NCBI GenBank assembly: GCA_016840245.1 | Contig: JAEOST010000130.1 | Location: 1 to 5,122 of the forward strand | Length of the DNA stretch: 5,122 nucleotides | Origin: Candidatus Thorarchaeota archaeon | GTDB lineage: Archaea; Asgardarchaeota; Thorarchaeia; Thorarchaeales; Thorarchaeaceae | Direction of reading: 5' to 3' | In this document: piece by piece, positions 5,040-5,122 of the stretch | Layout: every line of letters starts with the position of its first letter | How positions within the stretch are numbered: position 1 is the stretch's first letter | Position numbers and translations under genes: made by a program | Notes under the pieces: model-generated | What the model was told of the DNA's origin: nothing | What the model saw: the letters and a program-made list of their open reading frames with translations, nothing else | Database searches by the model: none

Positions 5040-5122
5040 AATCGCTAGCGCAGGTCATTCAACAGGGTTTCCTAGTCGCTTTTCTGAAACCTGAATTCTG
5101 TGTGAATAAATCCAGAGTGCCT

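Noticed and set aside
5043..5050. Palindrome CGCTAGCG upstream of the tRNA-Gly TATA-like element
   Set aside because: An 8-bp palindrome is expected by chance several times in a window of this size; there is no further symmetry around it.
5055..5120. An open frame entering from the right edge on the minus strand and stopping at 5055 (ends EKRLGNPVE)
   Set aside because: It could be the C-terminus of a gene outside the window, but 22 codons without a motif cannot be told from chance, and the other two minus-strand frames are open for nearly as long.
1..5122. CRISPR arrays, insertion sequences, long direct or inverted repeats
   Set aside because: None seen: there are no regularly spaced repeats outside the coding heptads, no transposase-like frames and no terminal inverted repeats.

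Overview
The window looks archaeal, most plausibly from an Asgard or related TACK lineage. The evidence is a full-length eukaryote-type DNA topoisomerase IB, TATA-like elements spaced as in archaeal promoters, Shine-Dalgarno-type ribosome sites on some genes, a tRNA-Gly with encoded CCA, and families typical of archaeal accessory gene content (Amidohydro_2, DUF362, AHSA1-type SRPBCC). The lineage is an inference; nothing here is a taxonomic marker on its own.

Layout from left to right. Positions 1-55 hold the 3' part of a plus-strand tRNA cut by the window edge, with an encoded CCA and an odd 9-nt T-loop. It runs convergently into an Amidohydro_2 metal-dependent hydrolase (63-1010, minus, TTG start). 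An 81-bp divergent promoter region (1011-1091) separates that gene from a 240-aa plus-strand protein (1092-1814). That protein has one N-terminal membrane helix, a short segment resembling the start of SPFH/flotillin proteins, and a C-terminal SRPBCC/AHSA1 lipid- or ligand-binding fold. A 96-bp gap follows, containing a perfect 15-bp palindrome, then a DUF362 protein (1911-2756, plus). This gene converges, with a 45-bp gap, on the large topoisomerase IB gene (2802-4811, minus). Upstream of topoisomerase IB, on the same strand, is tRNA-Gly(UCC) (4925-4998) with its own TATA-like element (about 5031-5039). The last 70 bases contain no feature I can support.

The topoisomerase is the centrepiece. 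All five catalytic residues of the eukaryotic enzyme are identifiable. Its linker between the catalytic His and Tyr is more than twice the human length and forms a predicted long antiparallel coiled coil with a very basic hinge. The residue before the catalytic Tyr is Ser rather than Asn, the same change known to give camptothecin resistance in eukaryotic enzymes. The other three proteins show no obvious shared pathway. Each seems to be its own transcription unit, and no operon is strongly supported.
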